Part shown: one piece after another, positions 35,537 to 47,809 of the stretch
Numbering within the stretch: position 1 is the first letter of the stretch
Layout: every line of letters begins with the position of its first letter
From: Heterostelium multicystogenum
Taxonomy: Eukaryota > Evosea > Eumycetozoa > Acytosteliales > Acytosteliaceae
Direction: 5' to 3'
Assembly (NCBI GenBank): GCA_003667245.1
Contig: RCNN01000047.1
Span: 62,001 to 126,000 of the forward strand
DNA length: 64,000 nt
The notes under the pieces: model-generated
What the model was told of the DNA's origin: nothing
Databases searched by the model: none
What the model saw: only the letters and a program-made list of their open reading frames with translations
Translations under genes and position numbers: made by a program

Positions 35537-36362
35537 TTAAATTAAAGCATGCTTCTTGAGGTTTTGAACGATTTGATCGACAGAGTCAACTTTAATACCT
35601 CCAGATCTCTTTGCTGGCTCTTCAACTAAAACTGTTTTAATCTTGCTTGAAATATCTACTCCTAAATCCTTTGGTGTTTGTACTTTTAATTCTGCTTTCT
35701 TTGATTTCATACTACCGGGTCACGGAAGTGTTAGTTTTGCTTGTGATCAACGACCTACCATACACTCCTGTTAGTACTTACATATTTTGAAGTTTAGCAT
35801 AACGTGGCTCATTTAAACGAAGATCACATGAAATGATTGCTGGCATCTTCATGGAGAGAGTTTCCAAACCACCGTCAATCTCACGAGTTACCTTGACAGA
35901 GTTGCTTGCTTTGTCGACTTCGATCTTTGATGCAAATGTAGCTTGTGGCCAGTTCAACAAACCAGCCAACATCTGTGCGGTCTGATTTGCGTCATCATCG
36001 ATGGCTTGCTTACCCAAGATGATCAAGTTTGGCTTTTCAGTCTCGGCCAACTTCTTCAAAACCTTGGCAACTCCGAGTGGCTGCAAATCTGCATCACCAG
36101 TCTCGATGTGAATACCCTTGTCAGCACCCATGGCAATTGAACCACGAATGGTGTCTTGTACAGCCTTTGGACCGAGTGAAACGGCAACAACCTCGCTGGC
36201 AATTCCTGCTTCTTTCATTCTGATAGCTTCTTCAACTGCGATTTCATCGAATGGGTTGATAGACATCTTAGCAGGCTCAACACCAGTCTTGTCTGCTCTT
36301 ACTCTAATCTTTACAGCATAGTCGATGACTCTCTTGACTGGTACCAATACTTTATATGACAT
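35537..36362 (-). CDS. etfb: Electron transfer flavoprotein subunit beta
   Basis: Mitochondrial matrix protein that pairs with ETF alpha and takes electrons from acyl-CoA and other dehydrogenases to ETF:ubiquinone oxidoreductase. It starts at 36362 with [20 protein letters not shown]. It has [15 protein letters not shown], the nucleotide-binding [17 protein letters not shown] segment, and the recognition-loop region [11 protein letters not shown]. One intron (35712-35781) separates the last 57 codons ([19 protein letters not shown] ... LKKHALI), stop TAA 35537-35539. Length is about 250 residues, as in the family. No frame break is needed, in contrast with many neighbours. As in other ETF beta proteins, no cleavable presequence is obvious. 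Confidence 0.95.
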
Positions 36363-37164
36363 ATTTAAACTAATATAGTATGTTAATGAAAATAAATTAC
36401 TACACTAAACTAAAAATATTGAATCATCATAAATTTGATACTTCATTTTTTTTGATGATCACTAGACTGTGTGTGAAAAACACTTAAAAAAAATAATGTT
36501 TGGGAAATTGGAAATTTCTATTAGTAAATTACTACTAATATATATCTCAACCTATAAATGGGAAAGATATATAAATAAAGGAATATATCTATATTTAATA
36601 TATACATATATCTAAATTTTAGATATATATTTTTTCTTTTGAATCAATGTATAACTATTCAATTTAGTAAATGTATTTGTAAAACAAAGAATAGAGATTA
36701 AAAAAAGATTTCTATAAGAAATAGACAATTTAACTTAATAAGGAATTAAAATTAGATATTGATTAATTCATTATTAATGAATGAAAATAGATATCTAAGT
36801 AATCCTACCTTAAAAATCGTAGTTCGGATTTTGAAAATTTTTTTTTATGATTCCACACAGACCACACTGAAAGTTGATTATGTGATTGCTTGATCATTAT
36901 CTACACAATCGATTAGCTTTAAATATTTTCTTTTGTTGATTAATTAATATATTAATATATTACTTGTAGTAATAATTAGTAGCAGTTAGTTAATTAGTAG
37001 TATATTGCTAAAGTGCAGATTGCAACCTAACTTACTAGTAAGAAGAACGACAATAACAGCAACAACATACATATTATAATACTACAGGTTGAAAAAGAAA
37101 AAGATCATCATCATTCTTTTATTTAGAGCCACAGCAGCAGTATTCACACAACACAGATATAAAA
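36363..37164. other. Shared upstream region of etfb and the gamma-CA-like gene
   Basis: An 800-bp AT-rich divergent promoter region between two mitochondrial-protein genes. It has T-runs and TATATC repeats (36540-36630). No RNA gene or clear protein-binding motif was recognised. Confidence 0.5.
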
Positions 37165-38426
37165 ATGATTAAGCAGTTTTTCAAGAACAAGGATGTCTTA
37201 TTGATCACCAGATCAGTTGCTGGTAATCGTCGTAGCTTCTGTACTTACTACAACACCAAAGACAATCAACAACACTACGACACCTCTGAATTAAAGAAAT
37301 ACAATGAACACGAAAATCAAGTCGAGAAATATTTAGATAAATGTATGCATTCGATCGCTTGCTCACTCTGCTAGTCAGAGAATCGATTGTGAAGTTATCA
37401 TAGTTGTTTAGTTGTGTTTCATGTGTCAGTATTGTGGTCACACTACCATAATAATAATATAGTCCCAAGATACCTGAACATAAAACAACAAGCTAAACTA
37501 TGATAACTGCAACAATGTTAGGATCATCTGACACTTACTAACTTCTCTTCACCGGCAGACAATAAACATCAAACTTTAGTTCCATTTTATAATAAGCACA
37601 GTATAGCCTTACCAACTGTTTTTGGATTGTACCCAAGAACACCACTCGGTACATTCGTTGCACCATCAGCCAGTATCCTTGGTAATGTTATTCTTTGTTA
37701 TGGTTCATCAGTATGGTACAATGCTGTAATTAAAGGTATGGTTAAAAGCTATATGTTCAAAGCTAGCTGTTAGATTACTAAACTCTTGCTAATCGCAATA
37801 ATATAGCCGATGTAAACTTAGTTCATATTGGTAACTACACCAATATTCAAGATGGTACTGTCATCAGAGAAGCTGCTAGACCACTCTCATTGGATCACGA
37901 CGGTTCAACTATCGTTGGTAATTATTGTACAATTGGTAGGTATCTGCAACACCACATAGCATAAGCAACAACAACCAGTGCGTTCATTGACTAATGAATC
38001 CAATATCTACAGGTCACAACTGTGTACTCGAAGCTTGCACTGTTGAAGAGAACTGTTTGATTGGTATGGGATCTATTTTGGAGGAAGGATCATATGTAGA
38101 GACAAACTCAATTTTGGGTGCTAACTCCTTGTTGCCAAAGGGTGCTAGAGTATTGACTGGTGAAGTAAGTATCTCCATCGCAATCAATCAATTTGGACAT
38201 GTTCTCTAATATAGATGTTTTATTATAGCTTTGGGCAGGTAGACCAGCCAAGTTTGTTCGTAAATTAACAGATGAAGAGATCATCGACATTCACAATCAA
38301 GCCGCACAATATCACAAATATTCTCAAAGTCATCACCAAGACTTAGGTTTACATAATCCATCTAGTGTATACGTCGATGCTGAGAATCAAGGTATCGAAG
38401 TAGGTTTCAAGGGTGAATACTACTAA
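37165..38426 (+). CDS. Gamma-carbonic-anhydrase-like mitochondrial protein (complex I CA-domain subunit)
   Basis: Left-handed beta-helix protein of the gamma-CA family; in plants and protists such proteins form a matrix domain on respiratory complex I. The N-terminus is basic and Ser/Arg-containing (MIKQFFKNKDVLLITRSVAG), fitting a mitochondrial presequence. Hexapeptide repeats run from ASILGNVIL to GANSLLPKGARVLTGE, followed by the conserved LWAGRPAKFVRKLTDEEI helix. Five exons are joined cleanly in frame: introns begin at 37343 (to 37558), near 37737, 37936 and 38165. Of the three zinc-ligand His positions of active gamma-CAs, only the His of IGHNC is kept: the first reads VIREA (Arg) and the third VLEAC (Glu). 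It is therefore more like plant CA-like (CAL) subunits and probably not catalytic. Confidence 0.88.
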
Positions 38427-38883
38427 AATAATAATAATAGAGACCAACAACTTCACGATCAATAATAATAATAATAATCATCATCATCATCATCGCCAAC
38501 GACAAGCATAATAAACAATTATAATATACTCAAACAAAAAAAATGATAATATTTATGTTCAATAGACCCAACCTCTACCTACTACCATAACTACAACCTA
38601 CAACAAGATCACTTTGTTATAATAATTTAATTTAACATTAACAAACAAATAAATCAATTATAGCTTTAAAAATTATAAATCATTGTTATCTTATTCTTAA
38701 TTATCTGCAAGACTTTACTTCACTAGTGCGCATCATCTAACTTGATGTGTCAGCAGGATACCTGATGTCATTACCTTCACCTGAGTTTACACGATCGATT
38801 CTATTCACTTGAATTTACTTCACTCTCTCAACAAAATGACGTCAAGCAAAGTAGATCTTAGCATTTACTATTTTTAAGGTTTA
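38427..38883. other. 3' intergenic region between convergent genes
   Basis: Contains (AAT)n and (CAT)n repeats at 38430-38500 and AT-rich sequence; nothing else is seen. Confidence 0.6.
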
Positions 38884-39606
38884 TTATATCTTTTTGATTA
38901 ACAAATAGATACGAGCATCCAACTCTAGACCTGGAAGATAACGTGGATCACCTTGCAACAACATGAGAAGTCCACCGAATGAAGCATAAATCGAAACTTT
39001 AGAGGATGAGTTATCCTTTTGATATTTAAAAATTTTTCCAAACACAACATAATCGAATTTGTCTGCCAATGATGGTTTATTACTGTCGAAACTGATATCC
39101 ATTGTACCATCCAAACTGAGTGATGATGCCAATACCATCTTGAATTTTTCGTGCTCCATTGGGTAGATGTGTGTTGCTATATCGAGATGTAAATCCATTT
39201 CATAACTTTCTCCATAACAGATGAATCTTGAAACTAAATGAATAATAAATGATATATGGTTAGATATCATAGCATCTATGTATTCACAAAACATTCATAT
39301 TTCATGAAAACATAAGTTTCAACACTCTTTGTTCAAACTAACATCATTGCAGATGAACACAATATACTAGATAGTTCTAGATAGGAGAAGGCTATTGAGA
39401 AACCAAACACAAGATTTGAAGTAACCAGCTATACTGTGTTTTACTGATCCAATGATGCTTGTCAGTCTCTTGAGTGTGTCTTTAGTGTTTCGATGTAGTC
39501 GTATATTGTTGTTGGTCTATCTAAAGTATGTACCTCTATCGAATTTCTTTCCATCTGGATCGATTTCCTTGACTTCAAAAGTATCTTCAAATAAGATTGC
39601 TGACAT
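38884..39606 (-). CDS. polr2h: DNA-directed RNA polymerases I, II and III subunit RPABC3 (RPB8)
   Basis: Small shared subunit of all three nuclear RNA polymerases. Exon 1 at 39606 encodes [20 protein letters not shown] followed by KFDR and a GTACAT donor. After a 300-bp intron the second exon gives [19 protein letters not shown], an OB-fold core, the conserved [11 protein letters not shown], and the C-terminal [20 protein letters not shown] ending at 38884. This C-terminal GGLLM..G is the family signature. Length is about 145 residues, as in yeast and human. No frame break is seen. The short upstream ORF continuation (MFCEYIDAM...) belongs to the intron. Confidence 0.95.
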
Positions 39607-39860
39607 TTCGTTATAGAGTTATGATGAAAAGTATATAAATGAAATAGGATAATTATATTTATTAGTTAGAACTAACTCAATAACTATGATTATAAATTTA
39701 ATTTCGTCGTTATTTTATCATTTGAAAATTTTAAAAAAAATTAAAAAAAACCTATTTGATTCATCTTTTTAATCAGCACTGATTTCTCATTGCGAAATAT
39801 AAGTCTGTCCAATATTGGAATTGAAATGTAATTAATTACAACAAATAAATAAGCTTAACT

Positions 39861-40003
39861 TTATTCATCAATTTCCAACTTTAAGGCATTATAGCTTTCA
39901 TTACTATCATTACTGATATTACTATTGCTATTGATTTCGTTTATACTGTTAAAGTTGGCATTGTAGTGAATAGTATTTACATTGTTGGCATTGATATTGG
40001 TGC

Positions 40004-40064
<61 letters not shown>

Positions 40065-42110
40065 GGATTGTTGATCATAGTTTTCTATTAATATAAATTG
40101 ATCAGTTATTGTTGATTCCGATTCAGGTGTTAAATCATTCAATAATTGTAAACATGATGACAATGAATTTTCATAGTTGTCTGGAAGATGATCTGTTAAC
40201 AGACTACCAGAAATGATAATCTCACCAAATAGCGATGAGTTTGATCTTTCCATGATATAATGTTTATCGAATGGTGTGATCTTGTAGATTCTAAATATAT
40301 CACCAGGTGGCAAACATTGTCATATCAGACAATGATATCTTGGTTTTAAAATCAATCTTGACCTCTCTTGTTAACTGGGATAAGATAAATTATTAGTAGG
40401 ATGGCCGATTATCTTCTACACTGTCATCAGTACATACATTGAAAAAATTTGATATTTTGTTAGTTAAATCTTCACCTAAAGTGTTGCCAGCTGCCAGGAT
40501 TTGGAATACACGACTTGAGTTATTCTCAAGTATAGAGCAAACCAACTGCTTTAAATGTTCGAGCGATTGATAACTTAGTCTTGGGATAATATCATTGTTC
40601 AAAAACAAAGCTGGTAATTAAGCTTTGGCATTTCTTAGACAATGCAATTTCCAATGATGTCACACAAGGTGGTGCAAAGGCATAGCAATGTATGGGAATA
40701 TCTGGATGTTCGGAATTAAATAACAGTGTGAATAAAGCTGCTGTACCTGCACCTAAACTATGTCCTGTAATAACCAATTTATATCCTTTATGTTTCTAAT
40801 TGTACAAGAAGTTAATTTTACTATCACTGTGGATGGAGTTAAATGATAACTTACTTTTACAAGATCGAGTAGCAAAGGAGAGAGTTCGTTGAATTTATTT
40901 TGTGCCGATCGTAGAATACCTGTGTGTGCATAGCCATCAAGAAACTTGATGTTGGTTGCAACCAAGTCAGTGAGTACATCTCTGGCGTGGAAAGTTCCAC
41001 GAATTGATAGAACAATTGACTCTGTGCTGTGATCAATTGAGATAAAGTGGGCAGGATCGAAATTGGTACTTGTGAAACGATAGCAAATAACATCTTCTTT
41101 AGATACACCTGTGTACTCACACAGCACTTTGATATTCATGTTGTCGGTTCCAGTTACACCCTGAAGAAAATCAGACACATTCTTTTTTTGCATGTAGCAA
41201 TAGACATACTTTGAACCCAACTAGCTGCTGCAAACTTCATAAAATGCTGTGCTGTCCTAATGAAACTTTTGTCCTCCTGCATTTCACCAGATGGTATATG
41301 TGAATTTTTGTAGTAACCTATAATGGTTTTCAATCAAATAGGTAAGAATATTGACATGGAGTGATGGTGTAACAGATTTGCTGGATACCTACTATCTAAC
41401 AATAATAAACCATTAACATTTCAAACTTTGAATATTTTACATCCTTGAAAAATGTTGTAAACAATACATTAATATGTCCTAATGCTTCTTCACTGAATAT
41501 GAGGTGACACGGGAATAGAATAGCGCCTGTTAGTTTCAGATCCCAGATGCTAGAATATGATTACATACGTTTCAGGTGAAATGAAAAGTTGTTTCAGTTT
41601 TGTATTAAATCCTTTGACTGAGTTTTGGAATGAAGTAAACCAGGAGGTTTTCTCTTTCTTCTCAACCGTACCATCAATGGATGTCTGTGTTGTAGTGGTT
41701 GTCGTTGTCGTTTTTGTTACTCCCGTCGATGTCGTACTTGTTGTAACCTTTTGCTCTATAACTACATTCTTTTCTTTCGCACTATTACTTCCATTGGATT
41801 GTGGAAACAACCATACCAATTGGTCCAATTTCAAGAGGTACACCCAAGTTTATATTACTATCAATAGTATTTTGATAGATCTCTTGAACAATATCTTGAT
41901 TTGATTGAGTATGATTGTTATTGTTGCTATTGATGTTCTCACTACTGCTATGAAAAGTATTTTGACTCTGAACGGGAGATTCAGAAGAAGATGATATTGA
42001 AGAAGTCGAATCAGAAGAAGATGATACTGTTGTCATTGAAGCACCATCATTATACCATTATCTTCTTTATCAATAGCAATCGAAGAAGTGGCTTTGACCA
42101 TTTCATCCAT
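39861..42110 (-). CDS. Class 3 lipase, sn1-specific diacylglycerol lipase-like
   Basis: Alpha/beta-hydrolase of the Lipase_3 fold. The nucleophile elbow GHSLGAG lies at about 40745-40765 (active Ser), preceded by the oxyanion strand ESIVLSIRGTFHARDVLTDL with its Asp and a His in GYAHTGILRSA. After the active site come YAFAPPCVTS and, after a break, FLNNDIIPRLSYQSLEHL, as in DAG lipases. The C-terminal part has PPGDIFRIYK and DHLPDNYENSL, typical of DAGL proteins. No N-terminal membrane helices are seen: the region from ATG 42110 is Ser/Asn/Thr-rich. A run of about 18 Asn codons precedes the C-terminus. Frame corrections or introns occur near 40317-40390, 40605, 40795-40860, 41230-41550, 41840 and 42045. 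The substrate is inferred. Confidence 0.82.
40006..40064 (-). repeat. Poly-asparagine (AAT)n tract in the lipase gene
   Basis: About 19 consecutive ATT triplets on the plus strand encode a pure Asn run near the C-terminus of the lipase. Such runs are frequent and length-variable in dictyostelids. Confidence 0.95.
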
Positions 42111-42163
42111 AATTCTACTATACAAGATGATAAGTAAATCTCTATTAATATATTGAAATAACA

Positions 42164-42194
<31 letters not shown>

Positions 42195-42731
42195 ACTATG
42201 AATAGTATAGATGTATACTGGTGATTTTAATTCTGATGATGACAATTATTATTACAATTCTTTTGAATTGTGACTGTTGATATAATAATAAAAAATAATA
42301 CAAATGTAGCTAATTAATGATATGCAATTTTATAAGCATTATAGTCGTGGTTAATCTTCAATTATTAATATTATTTTGAATATTCTAGAAATTTTTATTG
42401 AATTTTGAAATTATTTTTGGAAAAATTAAGAATGTCTTTTTTTTTTTTGTAACCTTGAGTATCTGGTAAAATCAAGAGAACTAATCGAATGTGGATCCAA
42501 ACACAATTTATTAAAAATTATTATCCTAAGTTTACATTTGATATAAATTTTAATATTGAAATTTCACATAAAATTATTATGGAACGAAACCAATCCAAAA
42601 CAACACAATATTAAAGTTGGAGTATCCAAAAGAAATCTCTTTGTTTTTTATTTAATAATGATAACTTTATCGCAACTTTGGATAAGGACTACTAGTATAG
42701 ATATACTGTTCGAAAGACTTTGGATTTTGTT

Positions 42732-44156
42732 TTATGAAATAATTATTGAATTTTTGATTGCTGTAAAAGGATTGATATAATGGTTCCAGTTACTCTTGTT
42801 TCTGATGTTTGGGTGATTTTGGATGACTGATCCTATCCTTTCATAGAGGTGGTTGATGTATATGTCTTCGGGATCGGCGTAGTCTGTATGGTTGTCTACA
42901 TCGAATACTGTTTCGTTGTTGAAGTAAATATATATTCTTTCCAGTGTTGTGTTGGTTTTGAGTGCATTTAAGAACGATGGTAGAGACTTGTAATCATTCT
43001 TTAAAGGGTGTACATGAACCTGTACTTTTAATTCCTTGGTGATCTGATTATCACAGAGAAAACTATGAAGGTGTCGGAAAGTCAATAGATGGTCACACTG
43101 TAGAGATTTAACCAGCTTTAATTTGTACAGGTCTTCTCTTGAAATATTAACTTCATTAACATCTTGATCATTTGATATTTTGACTCGATCGATGACTCGC
43201 TCCAAGTCTGGGAATTTAGTTGTATTAAAGCCCAAGTTCTTAATAGGAGATACTTTCTTGAATACTTTTTTCAATATAACCATTATAATCTATACAACAC
43301 TCGAATGACTCTAACGTAGATTGACAACTATCCAAGTATTTAAGTAGGGCTTCATTATAATTTTGGTTTTGGCCATTATCTTTAGTATGAATTAATCTTA
43401 AACTCTTCAAATTTGGCATATTGATGAGTCCATTGAAAAAATCATCTATGGTTTGTTCATCCATCATTTCTGAATCGAAATCAATGAACTCGAGGGTCTC
43501 TAAACTTCCAAAATTTCCAGAGAATATATATTTGAAAAAGCTGCTGAACTCTTCATTGTCCGGTAGTCCAGTGAAGAATTTGATCGCCAGGTGTTTGAGA
43601 GATGAAAGCTTAAGGTAATCGAGATACTTAAATGTATCATCTGATAAGTACAAATCTCTGATTGTCAAGCTCTTGAGCTCCAATGACGAACTTTGGTCAA
43701 GATTAGCATTACCATTGGCCTTTGTAATATGTTCCTCTTCACTTCCCATAAACAAAGTAATGTTATCGTAAAGAATCGACAATCTCTCTATTGAGCTAAA
43801 CGTCGACTTGAAATCTTGGAGGGTCTCAATATATCTAAGCTGTCATCATCGGCAAACAATGATCTAACATTTCCATAGAAATCCAACTTATTGAATTTAT
43901 TGGACGATTTAATAAAATGTTTGTCATCAGATGAAAAGGGTATATGCGATGCATTGTTGGCGATTGAAGTTCTGACACAAGAATGAAATAGCTTTGACAC
44001 TGTGCTCAGCTCGATGATCCACTTGGCATAGTGATCAAAGAAATCATCGACCTCATAGTGTGCTTTGGTATCTTTAATGTAGACACACTCCTTGACGAGA
44101 TGATTCAAGATGTTTGCAATAATTATTTTTGGAAAACTTGGAATAGATGTTGTCAT
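42732..44156 (-). CDS. F-box-like / leucine-rich repeat protein (dictyostelid-type)
   Basis: The ATG at 44156 gives MTTSIPSFPKIIIANILNHL, an F-box-like start (hydrophobic, IIxxIL pattern), then a helix pair ending in STVSKLFHSCV. The middle (43780-43240) contains leucine-rich segments such as LKSLTIRDLYLSDDTFKYL, GSLETLEFIDFD and MPNLKSLRLIHTK. The C-terminal segment (43283-42732) is mixed alpha/beta with TFRHLHSFL and NTTLERIYIYF. Two single-base frame corrections join the three open frames (near 43790 and 43285). No zinc finger or membrane segment is present. Dictyostelids have large families of such proteins without known functions; an SCF ligase adaptor role would be inference only. Several upstream codons are open (to 44183) but lack ATG. 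Confidence 0.65.
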
Positions 44157-47100
44157 ATCTGTTCTGTTTGTTTTATTGGTCAATAAAACTAATTAACTTT
44201 GGTTTGATGCTCATACCAAAAGATTTTTTGTGTTTTTTTAAAAAAAAGATAAAGATTTTAATTGTTCTTGGAACCCTTGAAAATCATAAAAAATGAGAAA
44301 TAACATTTAAACTAAAAAATCTGATTGTTCATTCATTGTTATTAAATATCTTGTTTGAAATTAATTTTTTAAACAATTATTGAGCGAACTTTGAGGTACA
44401 AAATAACCTCATACAAATATATAATTATTTGTGTATTTATAAAGTGTAAGACCTTTTACTGAGAAGTACGATTAATTTTAAGTCAAACATAAATACAAGA
44501 CTATAATAGAATTAAAGCATTGTATTCATAGTACCTTCCGAGGACTCTCAACTGTGTAATAGGAAACCAACTATTTTCTATACCTTTGTTTTTAGGAAAT
44601 GTTGAATCTCTAATTTATTAATGTGTAACCAGGTATCTTACATTTTTAAATATTCTGGCCCAGGTGTGGAATTCTCAAGTGAAAAAAACAAAAAACAAAG
44701 GTTGGTGGACCACTGTTGTAACCAGTCTCAGCAGAACTCCGATGAAAAAAACAAACAAAAGAAACTCTGTTTTGATTTAATCTCTGGCAAAATATCTTGG
44801 TCATAGTAGTCTCTTATGTGGACATGTCTAACCCTATTTATTTGTAGGACATAAACTATATTATTTGTTCATAAATAATTAAACAATTGATTGTATTGTT
44901 ACAGACTTTCTCCCATTAATTAATTTGATTTCTAATAATTAACTTTTGACTTTGGAAGTTGTTGAATTAAAACTTTTAATTTGCTGCAATAAAATTAATA
45001 TTTTGGACTAAGCAAAAAGATTAATTAGCAAATTATCCATGTTATCACTATCAAGCGACAACTTCATTTTATGCTTTACGTCATGTGGCAAATTATGATG
45101 ATTAAATGATCATCAACAGAAGATGGTGATGGGTGGATACTGGCGCCTAAATAAAACAAATAAAAAAAGGAAAATCCATGGTTATATTTCTACTATCGAT
45201 TTGTTCAACCCCTTCAATGCGACACCTAATTTACTTTAATAATGATCCACAATCACAACATAAAACATCATTTAACTTAAAAATGGTGTTTTTGTCAAAA
45301 GTCGTATTAAGTTAAGGTGTTTACAGTAGAATTACAATTGCACTTGGGTGTTAGTTGGTGTCGACAAGATGATGTTGGTGATCCAAAATCTATTATTTTT
45401 TTTTAACTGATCATTAAAAATATTTAAAAAAAAAATAAAAACAACATTTTTGAATCACAATGGTTTGGTTAGTTGTTTTTGAATTGAACAAAAAATTTTA
45501 CCTGGCAAGCAGAAGAGGGGGATGGTCCTTTCCGTAAACATTATTTACATCAAAAAAAACAGTAAAATTCCTTTGAGCACTAGGGTTGGTGAAGCGTTCT
45601 ATTTTTTTTTTTTTTTGTTTTAATATTGCACGCATACAATTGGAAACTAGTACCCTATTTAATAATTTTATTTGAAAGAAGATTTTCCTCCCAAACACTT
45701 TTTTATTTTGTGTAATTTGTTTGATGAATTACTTCTACAACTTTTAATAATATAACATTAGATATTATAAAACTACAGTTCAATTATAGCATTACAGTAC
45801 ACTTTCATAGTTTCACTACCACCTCACATTTCATTTCAATAACTAATATTGGATCATTTACGAGATAGATATTAGAATATAGATTGACAGATTTGCAGAA
45901 AAATAGGATTTTGAAATGTAAGTTATAATTGCAATACTTATATTGTTTTTCAATTTAGTATCAAACAACAAAACAAGAGGTCAAAAGTTATTATATTCAC
46001 ATTTAATTGTGGATTCATATTAAAAAATGAAGGATATGTTGTTGGGTTGGTGGATTCAACTAGTAGTAGTAGTAGCAGATTGATAGATAGAAGATAGATA
46101 GATAGGTTGTAGATAAATTACCCAAGTGTAGATCTATCAATACAACAACAACAATGCATTTTCGCACTATTCAATTTAAATTTAAAAAAAAACAATAAAA
46201 TACTTGGTTTAGTAGGTTATTGTGCATTCTTATTGTTGCCAATACGACAGTGGCATGTCTCGATTAGTCAAGACATTTACTTTTTTTTGTTCACCATATT
46301 ACCCCCATTAATATTATTTTTCATTGTGTTGTTATTTTAATTTATTTTGTTTTTTAGTGTCTGTCGTATTTTGTGTAAAATGAAAAGAGTATATCTTTGC
46401 AGTTAGTCACTCAATTTCTTTAATTAAAAAGACAACTAGTTGTACTTTGCAATAACTATAATATAATTTATTCATATTTATTCATATCAAATATCTTTAA
46501 AATAATTTAAATCATAATTGAGATTAAACAAAAACAACATTGTAATATAAATAATAATAATAAACAGTCATAATAATAAAATTATTTAATTAGTAACAAA
46601 TCTTAAACAAATAATAATAATAATATTGGTAGCCAAATATTTATCTGCAGGTCGAATAATACAATGTAGGTTTATTCATATCCTGGTAAATTAGAGTATT
46701 CGCTATCATTACACCACACCCATTTCATAATAATAATAATAATAATTGTGTCACTCAAATTATTTTTTATACCTCCTCTGCTCTGCCATTGTAGTTGTAA
46801 ATCCACACTCATTTCAACAACACTACACAATGAAATACGTTTGAGTGTGTTTTAGTTTTTTTTCAGTGTGTTGTTATGATATACTGTGTTTAGGAGAAAA
46901 ACATTTAAATGTTTTAAAAAGATAGTATAGTAATGACAACAGTGCAGTGTTACTAATGACATTAGTTTGGAAATATATTTTGTTATAATGTGTATATTGT
47001 TACCTATTTAGTTAATTTAAAATTCAACTCATTCCTTCCCTTCTTAAGGTCAATTGACAAGCATCTTACCTCCATATTTTATTATTGTTGGCAATTATAT

Positions 47101-47281
47101 AATTAATATTTTGTTTAAACAAATTTATCACCAACACATACACACACCCACTCCAAAACACACATAAACAGCAGACAGACACAACACTCGTACCCCTTAC
47201 ACCTACATCAATCCATAACCAAACCAATAAAACTAGCCTTCACCAAACCAACGGCATACACCTACTAGAATAAATAATGTC

Positions 47282-47315
<34 letters not shown>

Positions 47316-47809
47316 TAATAATAATATATATATTAATTGCAACACTTGTTCTTTTTTCAGAGTTCTATTGATTTTTAAAACATTTAAATATATTTATTGT
47401 TTATCTATTCATTGTTGTTTTAAATTTAATAGATCCAATCTATAAATAGTATGGTAAATATTAATATCATTACTATTAGACAACACCAATAATATAATAA
47501 ATAATAGTAATAAGTATTTGTTGTTTATTTTGTGTTTTAATATTTATTTATATCTAAGACATAATATTTTTTATAGCTTTTGACCATAATAATATTTTTA
47601 TTTTTTTACAATGATATACTAATTTGATCTATGAAATTTAGTTTAAAGTAAATCAAAAACCTAATAATAATATTATAGTAGTGGTCAAAAGTGTGAAAGA
47701 AATATCGATAAAGTAAAAGTGGTTAGATTCAGTAGAAGTAGTTAGTCGTAGTATTTATTTTAGTTGTAAATAAGAGTTTATATAGATATCATAGTCTAAT
47801 GAAAATAAG
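44157..47809. other. Long AT-rich intergenic region (3.6 kb)
   Basis: No gene is supported. Slightly GC-richer patches at 44620-44810, 45045-45150 and 45500-45600 could be exons or RNAs. The 45500 patch has a CAG/GTAAAA donor-like site on the minus strand and an acceptor TTTAG/GCGCC near 45150 that would splice to a short (36-residue) frame. It also shows a T16 run after GTGAAGCGTTCT on the plus strand. Microsatellites occur: (AAT)n near 46550, 46735 and 47285 and (GATA)n near 46090. Confidence 0.45.

Noticed and set aside
36363..37164. Hidden gene between etfb and the gamma-CA-like gene
   Set aside because: All six frames are closed at short intervals and the composition is plain AT-rich promoter DNA.
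44621..44806. 61-residue ATG-started frame with several Cys and Lys
   Set aside because: There is no homology or splice context, and half of it is A-rich simple sequence. Left as an islet in the gap.
45495..45515. TTTTACCTGGCA resembles the 5' end of U1 snRNA
   Set aside because: It equals the complement of a 5' splice site, so it is better read as a minus-strand donor-like CCAG/GTAAAA. No U1 stem-loops or Sm site follow.
45560..45620. GTGAAGCGTTCT followed by a long T run looks like the 3' end of U6 snRNA
   Set aside because: The U6 core (ACAGAGA and the internal stem-loop region) is absent upstream, and no DUSE-like box lies at the right distance. The match is about 11 bases and probably chance.
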